NCBI RefSeq assembly: GCF_007483685.1
Contig: NZ_VMKN01000003.1
Coordinates: forward strand, 126,757-190,756
DNA from: Litoribacter populi
GTDB taxonomy: Bacteria; Bacteroidota; Bacteroidia; Cytophagales; Cyclobacteriaceae
DNA: 64,000 nt
Direction: 5' to 3'
Under the pieces are notes generated by a model. The model saw only the letters and a program-made list of their open reading frames with translations. It was not told the DNA's origin and did no database searches. This document shows, in pieces, positions 44,237 through 52,347 of this stretch. The number at the start of each line of letters is the position of its first letter. Position 1 is the first letter of the stretch. Made by a program: the position numbers and the translations under genes.

Positions 44237-44760
44237 CCGACTTCAGTCTTCGGTCTCCCATCTTCCGTCTCCGGTCTTCGGTCTTCCATCCCCTCGACTT
44301 CTTTTAAACTAATCGTGACTCTCCCGATCCGCAAAAAGTTCCTCGGGACAAGCTGTGACCCTTTTTACCTTCGTGCCCTTTGTGCCCCCTCTCCCGTGAC
44401 TTCGTGACCTATTTAATCCGCGTAGGAGCCGTTGCGCTCGTTGCGCCTTCTTCGCTGCGCCGCCGCGTGAACCCTTTCTATTTCCGCGTTGGAGCCCTAT
44501 CCTGCGACTTCTTTTTAACTTATTGCGACTTCGTGACCTACTTAATCCGCCTTGAGACCTTCGTGCCCTTATTTTCCTCTGTGCCCTTTGTGCCCCTTTT
44601 CTTTATTACTACTTGACCAATTTAATCCGCGTAGGAGCCGTTGCGCTCGTTGCGCCTTCTTCGCTGCGCCGCCGCGTGAACCCTTTCTATTTCCGCGTTG
44701 GAGCCCTATCCTGCGACTTCTTTTAAACTTATTCCGACTTCGTGACCAATTTCTATTTAT
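44237..44760. repeat. repeat-filled intergenic region with a 105-bp duplication
   Basis: The 809-bp gap 44061-44869 holds no gene. 44061-44230 is AT-rich. 44237-44290 has TCTTCGGTCTCCCATCTTCCGTCTCC words. 44318-44760 is the largest polar-family array (CTTCGTGCCC, GCGACTTCGTGACC). It includes a 105-bp segment at 44411-44515 repeated exactly at 44620-44724, and a TCCCGA...TCGGGA hairpin (44322-44348) flanked by GTGAC on both sides. Confidence 0.9.
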
Positions 44761-44869
44761 GAAGCCACCGTCATGCCCTCTTTATGTGACCTCAAGCACT
44801 TACTTATGTGGAACTAATTTCCGTTATTTGCCCTTGTTTATTGAGTTTAGCTAACATCATCCCAAAACA

Positions 44870-46900
44870 ATGTTGAATTACCATAAGCTTGCCTTAGGTT
44901 TTACCTTCTTTTTTTTATTATCCTTCAGCAGTATTGCCCAAATGATCGCCCCTCCCACCTGGAGCGTGGAACTGCAAAACCAGAACCCCAAGGCGGGGGA
45001 GGAAACCCAAATTATCTTCAAAGCTGAAATCCCCGAAAATTGGTACATCTATTCCAACGAATTCGAGGACTTTGGCCCCATCCAAATTGAACTTGACTTG
45101 GACGGCTCCTCAGGCATCGAGCGCATAGGTGACTTAAAGGCCGTAGAGCCAAAAACCAAATACGACGATGTATGGGAAGGTGAGGTAAAATATTTTGACA
45201 AAACGGGGGAATTCCGCCAAGAAATAAAAATCACAGATGACAATGCCCTCATCAAAGGCATGCTGGAATACCAGATGTGCTCTGAAGTTACCGGCCAATG
45301 CATCCTTTTCGACGAAGAATTTGAAATCAACCTAGGTTCAGCTCCAACAACTTCCACAGCGGAACCTGCCGGTACCGGGGAAGTGGATACCAAAGAGGCC
45401 GATGACCTCCCCTCAAAAGCCCGCCCTTCTCATATAGAAACAGGTGAGGACAAAGGCAGCATGATCACTTTTATGGTGGTAGCCTTCTTAGCCGGACTTG
45501 CCGCTTTGCTTACGCCTTGCGTGTTCCCGATGATCCCCATGACCGTAACCTTCTTTACCGGAAGGTCCAAAAGCAGATCGCAAGGCATCCGAAACGCATT
45601 TATATATGGGTTTTCCATCATTGCCATTTATACCATAGCAGGAACCTTGGTGGCCGCCATCCAGGGACCTGAGTTTGCCAACTGGCTTTCGACGCATTGG
45701 GTGCCCAATGTGTTTTTCTTTTTAATATTCATCTTCTTCGGATTAGCTTTCTTAGGGATGTTTGAATTAACTCTCCCAAGCGGATTAGTCAACGCTGTTG
45801 ACTCCAAAGCTGATAAAGGCGGTCTTACCGGATTATTCTTCATGGCCTTCACCTTGGTGCTAGTATCATTTTCTTGTACCGGGCCTATCGTAGGCTCCAT
45901 CCTGATCGAATCTGCTGGTGGACAGTTGGCTAAGCCAATCTTGGGCATGTTTGCCTTCTCTTTGGCTTTCGCCATTCCCTTTACCCTATTTGCAATCTTC
46001 CCCGAGTGGCTCAACACTCTTCCAAAATCAGGTGGCTGGCTCAACTCAGTGAAAGTGGTATTAGGCTTTTTGGAACTTGCACTTGCATTCAAATTCCTCA
46101 GTATTGCCGACCAGGTTTACCATTGGGGACTTTTGGACAGAGACATCTATATTGGAATCTGGATCGTGATCTTCACCCTTCTGGGACTTTATCTGCTTGG
46201 CAAGATCCGTCTGCCACACGACAGCCCGGTAGAAGTAGTCAGCGTTCCTAGGCTTTTAATGGCCATGACGACATTCATCTTTGTAGTGTACATGATTCCA
46301 GGACTTTGGGGAGCGCCTTTGAAAACGCTCAGTGGCTACCTACCTCCAATGTCTACCCATGATTTCAACCTGATCAAAGTCATCCGAGAAGATGGCGGGG
46401 GAACAGGAAGAGTTTCCACTCTGGATGACACCCCTAAATTCTCCGATTTCCTCCACTTACCGCATGGTTTAGAAGGTTACTTTGATTATGAGCAAGCTTT
46501 AGCGGCAGCCAAGAGAGCCGACAAACCTTTGTTTATCGACTTTACCGGCCACGGCTGTGTCAATTGCCGTGAAATGGAAGCCAAAGTGTGGGTTGAATCT
46601 CCTGTATTGAAAAGGCTTAAGGAAGATTTTGTTGTAGTGGCACTTTATATCGATGAGCGCTATGAGTTGCCGGAAAATGACTGGTACACTTCCGATTACG
46701 ACGGTAAAGTGAAAAAAACCATCGGCAAGCAAAACGCCGATTTCCAGATCACTCGTTTCAACAACAACGCGCAGCCTTATTACGTCATCCTTGACCACAA
46801 CGAGGAGCTCCTCGCCACCCCAAAAGGCTACGACAGCAATGTGGCCAGGTTTGTCCAATTCCTCGATGACGCCAAAGAGGAATTCGAGAGAAGGCGGTAA
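44870..46900 (+). CDS. dsbD: Thiol:disulfide interchange protein DsbD
   Basis: 676-aa inner-membrane protein that carries reducing power from cytosolic thioredoxin to periplasmic proteins. Signal peptide (residues 1-24); N-terminal DsbD-alpha-like domain (about 28-160) with its Cys pair in QMCSEVTGQC. The membrane domain (about 195-500) has the redox-active Cys in LTPCVFPMIPMTV and SFSCTGPIVG. A C-terminal thioredoxin domain (from about 535) has GHGCVNCRE. All three redox pairs are intact. It probably feeds the periplasmic thioredoxin lipoprotein at 2181 or cytochrome maturation. A hairpin terminator lies after it. Confidence 0.95.
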   Translation: MLNYHKLALGFTFFFLLSFSSIAQMIAPPTWSVELQNQNPKAGEETQIIFKAEIPENWYIYSNEFEDFGPIQIELDLDGSSGIERIGDLKAVEPKTKYDDVWEGEVKYFDKTGEFRQEIKITDDNALIKGMLEYQMCSEVTGQCILFDEEFEINLGSAPTTSTAEPAGTGEVDTKEADDLPSKARPSHIETGEDKGSMITFMVVAFLAGLAALLTPCVFPMIPMTVTFFTGRSKSRSQGIRNAFIYGFSIIAIYTIAGTLVAAIQGPEFANWLSTHWVPNVFFFLIFIFFGLAFLGMFELTLPSGLVNAVDSKADKGGLTGLFFMAFTLVLVSFSCTGPIVGSILIESAGGQLAKPILGMFAFSLAFAIPFTLFAIFPEWLNTLPKSGGWLNSVKVVLGFLELALAFKFLSIADQVYHWGLLDRDIYIGIWIVIFTLLGLYLLGKIRLPHDSPVEVVSVPRLLMAMTTFIFVVYMIPGLWGAPLKTLSGYLPPMSTHDFNLIKVIREDGGGTGRVSTLDDTPKFSDFLHLPHGLEGYFDYEQALAAAKRADKPLFIDFTGHGCVNCREMEAKVWVESPVLKRLKEDFVVVALYIDERYELPENDWYTSDYDGKVKKTIGKQNADFQITRFNNNAQPYYVILDHNEELLATPKGYDSNVARFVQFLDDAKEEFERRR

Positions 46901-46945
46901 TAAGATTTCACGCCACGGCGCAGCGATACAACGCCACGACCCCAG

Positions 46946-46961
46946 CGAGAATTAATTCTCG
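46946..46961. repeat. 16-bp perfect palindrome
   Basis: CGAGAATTAATTCTCG is fully self-complementary, in a gene-free stretch 46 bp after the dsbD stop, between ACGCCAC words. It may be part of a terminator-like fold or a protein site. Confidence 0.5.
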
Positions 46962-47006
46962 TTGTGCGAACGTCTCCGACTTTGCACCCCCAATTAATCC
47001 TGCACT

Positions 47007-47056
47007 AAAACCTTCGAGGTCTCATAAAAAAACACGAGGCCTAGAAGGTTTTTTTT
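47007..47056. terminator. dsbD terminator-like hairpin
   Basis: AAAACCTTC with AGGTCTC pairs with GAGGCCT and GAAGGTTTT across a loop, then T-rich DNA (TTTTTTATC). It lies 107 bp after the dsbD stop. Confidence 0.6.
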
Positions 47057-47079
47057 ATCATTTAAGCTTTGCAATTTCT

Positions 47080-47345
47080 CGCGAAATAGCCGTTGCACCA
47101 GTAGCGTGAACTCACTCCGCTAAACTTTGTGCCCCATTTTCTCCGCGAAGAAGCCGCTGCGTCCGTTGCGTTTCTACCGCTGCGCCCGTTGCGTGAACCC
47201 CATGCCCTTATTTTTAACTTTGCGCGACTTCGTGACTTATTTAACCTTGTGCAATCTGTGGTGATAAATTCTAAGAAGCCGCTGCGCCCGTTGCGTTTTT
47301 TTCCGTTGCGCCCGTAGCGTGGAACTCTTTCCACTAAACTTCGTG
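47080..47345 (+). repeat. polar CGTTGCGCCCGTTGCGTG repeat
   Basis: Long run of GCGAAGAAGCCGCTGCG, CCGTTGCG, GACTTCGTGAC and CTTTGTGCCCC words in the plus orientation, within the 872-bp gap 46901-47772. No coding frame in it looks real; the frames are rich in R, W and S from the repeated words. Confidence 0.8.
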
Positions 47346-47582
47346 AACCATTTTATCACTTAACCCATAATTAATTTACCTCTTACCCATCCAACATTAG
47401 CATAATTCCAATAAAAAATTCAACCTGGGTAATACTGGTAAAAATTAACCAAATTTTATTTCCAAAAACCTCCAAAACACCCCTTTCACCTAAGCAATTT
47501 TCACCAGCTCCACACCTATCAGAATTATACAAAAAACGTTTATATCAACACATTACGAATTCCTGAATTTTCCTAGCAATAC

Positions 47583-47743
47583 TTTTCCACATTTATCCAC
47601 ACTTATCCACACACCCTATCAAACACCTCATAACACCCTGTTATTTAGCATTTTAAAGCCTCTAAGTTAACATGATTTTTTGTGGATAAACTGAAGCCTG
47701 AGCGATTATGACTATTTGGCTTTAGCAAAAGGAAGGTGGATAA
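47583..47743. other. DnaA-box cluster, candidate replication-origin or DnaA-binding region
   Basis: TTATCCACA occurs at 47593-47601 and 47603-47611, preceded by TTTTCCACA at 47583-47591, so three boxes are spaced 10 bp apart on one face of the helix. A reverse box TGTGGATAA lies at 47681-47689 and a near match GGTGGATAA at 47735-47743. The surroundings (47345-47770) are AT-rich and gene-free. This fits an origin-type or a DnaA-titration site. Flanking genes converge on it, which is unusual for an origin. Confidence 0.5.
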
Positions 47744-47772
47744 GTACCCAATCAGAATAAAATTTTATGGGC

Positions 47773-49545
47773 TTAATCTTGGTTTTGTCTAATTAATCTT
47801 TTCCTGTATGCATTGAAAATACGCGACTTGGATATAAAACCTAAATACCGTCCATTATCTACCACTGGCAGGTTCCAAGCACCAGTCTTCTCAAACCTGT
47901 TCATGGCTTCCTGCATACTTTCATTCGGACCTATATGATCCGGCGGACTGTGCATGAGTTGGCGGATGGCCAAATCCTGTTTTTCACTATCAAACATGAT
48001 CTCCCGAATGTCATCCAAAGTGACAATCCCGCTCAAATTTCCATCCTCATCCACCACGGGGAAAATATTCCTCTTCGATAGTTTTACCAAATTGCATAAG
48101 TCCGCTAGGGTAGAATCTGGATGTATAGGCAATAAATCCCTCTCCATTATCCTCCTGATGTCTATCAAACCCAACACTTCCTCATCCTTAGTCTCCGGCA
48201 AATGCCTCCCTTGATCATGTAACTGCTTGATGTAAATGGAATATTTGTCAAAATATGTCGTGGTCAAAAAGGAAATTGCCGACACCAACATCAGCGGCAC
48301 AAACAACTCATACCCCCCAGTAATTTCTGCAATAAGAAATATCGCCGAAAGCGGCGCATGCTGCACCCCACTCATCACCCCACACATGGCAACCAAAGTA
48401 AAATGAGCCACAGGTAAAGGAATCTGTCCTAGCAGATTGTTGCTATAGGCAAAAAGAAAACCTGTGATGCCTCCTACAAACAAGGAAGGAGCAAAAATCC
48501 CCCCACTGCCTCCACTACTAATAGTCAAAGCAGCAGCAACAGGCTTGAGCACGATAATCATGATCAAAAATGCTAATATGAAATAGGGATTGTTAATCTC
48601 GGAAAAGAAAGGACTGTTGTTGAGCAACTGCTGCGGGTCCCCTTCTATCAGTGTATTGAGAACATTGTACCCCTCCCCGTAGATCGGCGGAAAGAAGAAA
48701 ATGATGAAACCCAGTAAAGCACCGCCATATAAAACCTTCATCCAGGGATCCTCAAACTTCCCAATCAGGTTTTCCACTTTCAAAACCGATCGACTAAAAT
48801 AAAGGGATACCACCCCAGTCAAAACGCCCAATAGCAAATAGTAAGGCGTATGTCCAGCAGTAAACTTCTCTGTAATATTAAAGGAGAAAATCGCATCTTC
48901 ACCGAGCAACACCATGGAGGTAAGCGAACCAGCCACCGATGCTATCAACAGAGGAATGAAACTCCCCACGCTAATTTCCACCAAAATTACCTCAATGGCA
49001 AAAATCACCCCGCCGATAGGAGCCCCGAAAATCGCAGAAATCGCCCCTGCTGCCCCGCAACCAATAAGCAAGGTTCTCTTTTTTGCCGTCAGGTGCATCC
49101 ATTGTCCGGCGTTGGAACCGATGGCCGAACCGGTTACAACGATCGGGGCTTCCAGACCTACCGAACCACCAAACCCAACTGTGATAGCAGAAGAAACCAC
49201 CCGGCTAAAGGTCTTGATTCTTGGAATGATACTGTTGTTTTTAGAAATGGCATACAGCAGGTCAGGAATTCCATGTCCCCCATAATCTTTCAATATATAT
49301 TTGGCCACCAAAAAAGTCAGGGCAATCCCGAGAACGGGGTAAAGAATGTAAAAGAAATTAGCATCCTGAATAGCAAAGCCCTGAGTAAGGAAATCCTGGA
49401 TCGTATGAACCAGAGTTTTCAATATTACCGCTGCCAGCCCCGCCAACACCCCAATGATCCCACTGAGGATAAGTACAAAATTCTTGGTGCTGAGATTCTT
49501 CAGCCTCCAGATGAGGAATCGGTTTAGCATTTTTTCATTGTACAA
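47773..49545 (-). CDS. CLC chloride channel/antiporter with CBS domain pair
   Basis: 590-aa membrane protein. Residues about 20-440 form the CLC core with GFGGSVGLEAPIVVTGSAIGS (gating Glu) and SSGGSGGIFAPSLFVGG (filter), and AMCGVMSGVQHAPLSAIFLIAEI. Residues about 460-590 are two CBS domains (DLLPIHPDSTLADLCNLVKLS and HIGPNESMQEAMNRFEKTGAWNLPVV), which bind adenine nucleotides and tune gating. Unlike the CLC at 15169, its motifs are of the chloride type. The start may be M6 at 49530, with the first Met 15 nt before it. Role: chloride/proton exchange across the inner membrane. Confidence 0.92.
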   Translation of the reverse strand: MYNEKMLNRFLIWRLKNLSTKNFVLILSGIIGVLAGLAAVILKTLVHTIQDFLTQGFAIQDANFFYILYPVLGIALTFLVAKYILKDYGGHGIPDLLYAISKNNSIIPRIKTFSRVVSSAITVGFGGSVGLEAPIVVTGSAIGSNAGQWMHLTAKKRTLLIGCGAAGAISAIFGAPIGGVIFAIEVILVEISVGSFIPLLIASVAGSLTSMVLLGEDAIFSFNITEKFTAGHTPYYLLLGVLTGVVSLYFSRSVLKVENLIGKFEDPWMKVLYGGALLGFIIFFFPPIYGEGYNVLNTLIEGDPQQLLNNSPFFSEINNPYFILAFLIMIIVLKPVAAALTISSGGSGGIFAPSLFVGGITGFLFAYSNNLLGQIPLPVAHFTLVAMCGVMSGVQHAPLSAIFLIAEITGGYELFVPLMLVSAISFLTTTYFDKYSIYIKQLHDQGRHLPETKDEEVLGLIDIRRIMERDLLPIHPDSTLADLCNLVKLSKRNIFPVVDEDGNLSGIVTLDDIREIMFDSEKQDLAIRQLMHSPPDHIGPNESMQEAMNRFEKTGAWNLPVVDNGRYLGFISKSRIFNAYRKRLIRQNQD

Positions 49546-49625
49546 TGCACCAGGTACCAGGTACCAAGTTCATCCACATTTTTAGCCTCTTCATTATTCA
49601 TCATTCATCATTCGACATTCATCAT
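49546..49625. repeat. GGTACCA and CATTATTCATC word repeat
   Basis: ACCAGGTACCAGGTACCAAG is followed by TTCATTATTCATCATTCATC and ATTCGACATTCATCATTT words. A nearly identical CATTATTCATCATTCATCATTC block with GGTACAAAGTACC lies at 53521-53575. Same family, different genes. Confidence 0.7.
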
Positions 49626-49689
49626 TTTAAAATGTATATCGCCTTCATTATTATTTTCGATTGATATTTCCACCACGATTTAAGCCACT

Positions 49690-50493
49690 TCACTCCCCTT
49701 CCTTCGCCCTGTTCCAATACACATCCATCTCCGCCAAGCTCATTTCCCCTATCGACTTCCCGTCTCGCTTAGCTGCTTCTTCCAAGAATTGAAACCTCTT
49801 TATAAACTTCAAGTTTGTTCTTTCCAGGGCTTCCTCAGGATTGATATCGATAAACCTGGCGTAATTGATCAAAGAAAACAGCAAATCCCCAAACTCAGCA
49901 GTAGCTTTTTCCTTGTTGATTTCCTCGGGGGCAGCGGCGTTAAATTCAGATTTAAACTCCTGCATTTCTTCCTCTACCTTTTCCCAGACCTGCTCTTTTT
50001 CCTCCCAGTCGAAACCAACTCCACGGGCCTTCTCTTGTATCCGCATGGCTTTTATCAAGGCCGGCAAACTGCGGGGCACACCACCTAGCACACTGGTATT
50101 GCCTTTTTCCTTCAGTTTGATTTTTTCCCAGTTGGCCTTTACCCCGTCCTCATCATTGGCCACGGTGTCGCTATAAATGTGGGGGTGGCGGCGGATGAGC
50201 TTTTCGTTAAGAGAAGTGATCACACTGCCCATGTCAAAAGCCTCTTTTTCGGAGCCGATTTTGGCATAAAAAACAATGTGCAATAAAATATCCCCAAGTT
50301 CCTTCTTGATCTCCTGCAGGTCATTATCCAAAATGGCATCGCTGAGCTCAAAAGTTTCCTCAATAGTCAAGTGTCGCAAACTTTCCAAAGTTTGTTTTCT
50401 GTCCCAAGGACACTGCTCCCTGAGCTCCTCCATGATGGTCAGGAGTTTATCAAAAGCTTCCAGTTGAGATTTTCGATTGGATAGTTGTGACAT
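49690..50493 (-). CDS. mazG: Nucleoside triphosphate pyrophosphohydrolase MazG
   Basis: 267-aa cytosolic enzyme that hydrolyses noncanonical and canonical NTPs to NMP and pyrophosphate. Tandem MazG-type helical domains: the first has CPWDRKQTLESLRHLTIEETFELSDAI with EExxE metal ligands and KKELGDILLHIVFYAKIG; the second has EKVEEEMQEFKSEF and AEFGDLLFSLINYARF. Normal length. It is divergent from the small membrane protein gene at 50567, separated by 73 bp. Confidence 0.95.
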   Translation of the reverse strand: MSQLSNRKSQLEAFDKLLTIMEELREQCPWDRKQTLESLRHLTIEETFELSDAILDNDLQEIKKELGDILLHIVFYAKIGSEKEAFDMGSVITSLNEKLIRRHPHIYSDTVANDEDGVKANWEKIKLKEKGNTSVLGGVPRSLPALIKAMRIQEKARGVGFDWEEKEQVWEKVEEEMQEFKSEFNAAAPEEINKEKATAEFGDLLFSLINYARFIDINPEEALERTNLKFIKRFQFLEEAAKRDGKSIGEMSLAEMDVYWNRAKEGE

Positions 50494-50566
50494 ATTGGAG
50501 GGGAAACTATTAGGATCGTGTGGACGTTTTGAAAGTATTCCGTAAATTTGTGCAAATTAATTTGAT

Positions 50567-50797
50567 ATGGCAACTCTGTATTTGACTTTAGGTTTCTTGG
50601 CTCTGTTTTTCCTGTTGATGTCCGTAAGGCTTCTGTTTTTGAAGAACGGGCAGTTTAAGGGCACCTGCGCCTCCCAAAACCCCTACTTGAACAAGTCCGG
50701 CGAATCCTGCGGGTATTGTGGCAAGAAAATGGATGAAGGAGAAAGCTGTGGCAATCCCGACAACGAGGTTGATAAGGTTTTGGCCAAATTCAAATAA
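50567..50797 (+). CDS. Small membrane-anchored Cys-rich protein
   Basis: 76 aa. One N-terminal helix (LYLTLGFLALFFLLMSVRLLFL), then a short domain with two Cys knuckles (CASQNPYLNKSGESCGYCGK, then ESCGNP), so it may bind zinc or an iron-sulfur site on the cytosolic or periplasmic face. Conserved-looking; small proteins of this form near MazG or NADH-type genes in Bacteroidota are usually labelled membrane or secreted protein. A TAAATTTG -7 element lies at 50543-50550. Followed by a terminator. Confidence 0.75.
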   Translation: MATLYLTLGFLALFFLLMSVRLLFLKNGQFKGTCASQNPYLNKSGESCGYCGKKMDEGESCGNPDNEVDKVLAKFK

Positions 50798-50804
50798 ATG
50801 CCAA

Positions 50805-50839
50805 TCCCTGGTGGCTCCTTAAGTCCAGGGACTTTTTTT
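50805..50839 (+). terminator. terminator after the small membrane protein gene
   Basis: TCCCTGG (50805-50811) pairs with CCAGGGA (50825-50831), followed by CTTTTTTT. It separates the small gene from glmM. Confidence 0.8.
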
Positions 50840-50865
50840 ATCTTACACATATAAACTATTTCTAA

Positions 50866-52254
50866 GTGGCATTAATTAAATCGATTTCCGGTATAAGAGG
50901 GACAATCGGGGGCAAAGTGGGCGAAGGCCTGACCCCGGTGGATGTAGTGAAATTTACCGCGGCCTATGGGGCCTGGGTGCTGGAAAAAACCAATAATCCA
51001 ACCATCGTCATCGGCAGGGACGCAAGGATCTCTGGTGAAATGGTCAGCAAACTGGTTACCGCCACTTTGCAGGGACTGGGTATCGATGTGATAGACCTTG
51101 GTCTTAGCACCACCCCAACTGTGGAACTTGCCGTTCCCCTAGAAAAAGCCGGCGGGGGAATTATCCTTACCGCTAGCCATAACCCAGTACAGTGGAACGC
51201 GCTCAAGCTTTTAAACGACAAGGGCGAATTCATAAATGATGAAGAAGGTAAGACCGTTTTGGATAAAGCCGAAAATGATGACTTCACCTTCGCCGAAGTA
51301 AGAAAGCTTGGAAGCTATACATTAATTGAAGATTATCTTGACAGACATGTGCAGCATGTGCTGGACCTCAAACTTGTGGACCGAGAAGCCATTGCCGCCA
51401 AGAACTTCAAGGTGATTATCGACTGCGTAAATTCTACAGGAGGCCTAGCCCTTCCCAAACTGCTTAGAGCATTAGGCGTTGAAGTGATTGAGGAGCTTTA
51501 CTGCGAACCAAACGGGGACTTCCCACACAATCCGGAACCCCTGCCTGAGCACTTGAGGGATATTTCCAACAAGATTAAAAATGGGCAGTTTGACCTCGGC
51601 ATAGTGGTGGATCCAGATGTGGACCGCTTGGCCTTCCTAAGTGAAGACGGGGTACCTTTCGGTGAAGAATACACTTTGGTAGCTGTGGCCGATTATGTGC
51701 TTTCCAACACTCCAGGAAACACTGTTTCCAACCTTAGCTCAACCCGTGCTCTCCGCGACGTGACTGAAAAACACAACGGAGAATACCATGCTGCAGCTGT
51801 GGGCGAGGTAAACGTGGTAAACAAAATGAAGGAAACCAACGCCATCATCGGCGGTGAGGGCAACGGTGGCGTGATCTACCCAGAATCTCACTATGGCCGT
51901 GACGCCTTGGTTGGAATTGGGCTTTTCTTAACCCATTTGGCCAAATTCGATAAGCCGATGACACGTTTAAGAGCCAGCTACCCAAATTATCACATCTCCA
52001 AAAACAAGATTGAACTTACTAACGAGATCAATGTGGACGAAGTGCTGGAGCAAATCAAAAGCAAATACCAAAAGCAGCCTATCAATACTATTGATGGGGT
52101 GAAAGTGGAGTTTGAAAAAGAGTGGGTTCACCTTAGAAAATCCAACACCGAGCCCATCATCAGAATCTACGCCGAGTCCGAGACCCAATCTACGGCCGAG
52201 CACCTGGCGCATAAGATTATGTATGATATTAAGGAAGTGATAACTTCTAAATAA
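50866..52254 (+). CDS. glmM: Phosphoglucosamine mutase GlmM
   Basis: 462-aa enzyme that turns glucosamine-6-phosphate into glucosamine-1-phosphate for UDP-GlcNAc, peptidoglycan and LPS. GTG start at 50866 (ALIKSISGIRGTIGG). The phosphoserine loop is LTASHNPVQWNALKLL (about S102), Mg-binding loop DPDVDRLAF, sugar loop GGEGNGGVIYP, phosphate loop HLRKSNTEPIIRIYAES. The family is 445-465 aa. An alternative is a phosphomannomutase/phosphoglucomutase of the same superfamily, but the loops favour GlmM. Confidence 0.9.
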   Translation: MALIKSISGIRGTIGGKVGEGLTPVDVVKFTAAYGAWVLEKTNNPTIVIGRDARISGEMVSKLVTATLQGLGIDVIDLGLSTTPTVELAVPLEKAGGGIILTASHNPVQWNALKLLNDKGEFINDEEGKTVLDKAENDDFTFAEVRKLGSYTLIEDYLDRHVQHVLDLKLVDREAIAAKNFKVIIDCVNSTGGLALPKLLRALGVEVIEELYCEPNGDFPHNPEPLPEHLRDISNKIKNGQFDLGIVVDPDVDRLAFLSEDGVPFGEEYTLVAVADYVLSNTPGNTVSNLSSTRALRDVTEKHNGEYHAAAVGEVNVVNKMKETNAIIGGEGNGGVIYPESHYGRDALVGIGLFLTHLAKFDKPMTRLRASYPNYHISKNKIELTNEINVDEVLEQIKSKYQKQPINTIDGVKVEFEKEWVHLRKSNTEPIIRIYAESETQSTAEHLAHKIMYDIKEVITSK

Positions 52255-52257
52255 ATT

Positions 52258-52333
52258 AGAAATTATGAATGGGGAATTAATAATTGGGATGGAAATATCA
52301 TTCTTAATTCTCAATTCATAATTTTTTTTAATT
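52258..52333. repeat. long inverted repeat with T-run (terminator-like)
   Basis: AAATTATGAAT with GGGAATTAA (52260-52280) pairs with TTAATTC TCAATTCATAATTT (52304-52324), nearly perfect over about 20 bp, then a T-run. It belongs to the ATTATGAATT word family and may stop transcription after glmM. Confidence 0.7.
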
Positions 52334-52347
52334 CAAAAATTTATAAG

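Noticed and set aside
44225-44854. Plus-strand open frames (Arg/Pro/Ser-rich) in the repeat region
   Set aside because: Composed of repeated CTTCGTG words, with the same peptide duplicated by the 105-bp copy; no homology or start context.
47062-47334. Open frames in the CGTTGCGCC repeat
   Set aside because: Low-complexity read-through of polar repeat DNA.
47345-47772. Small genes or tRNA in the AT-rich gap before the CLC-CBS gene
   Set aside because: No cloverleaf or coding frame of note was found; DnaA-type boxes are the only clear signals.
48850-49527. 225-codon plus-strand frame antisense to the CLC-CBS gene
   Set aside because: It mirrors the conserved CLC core on the other strand; composition is unnatural for protein.
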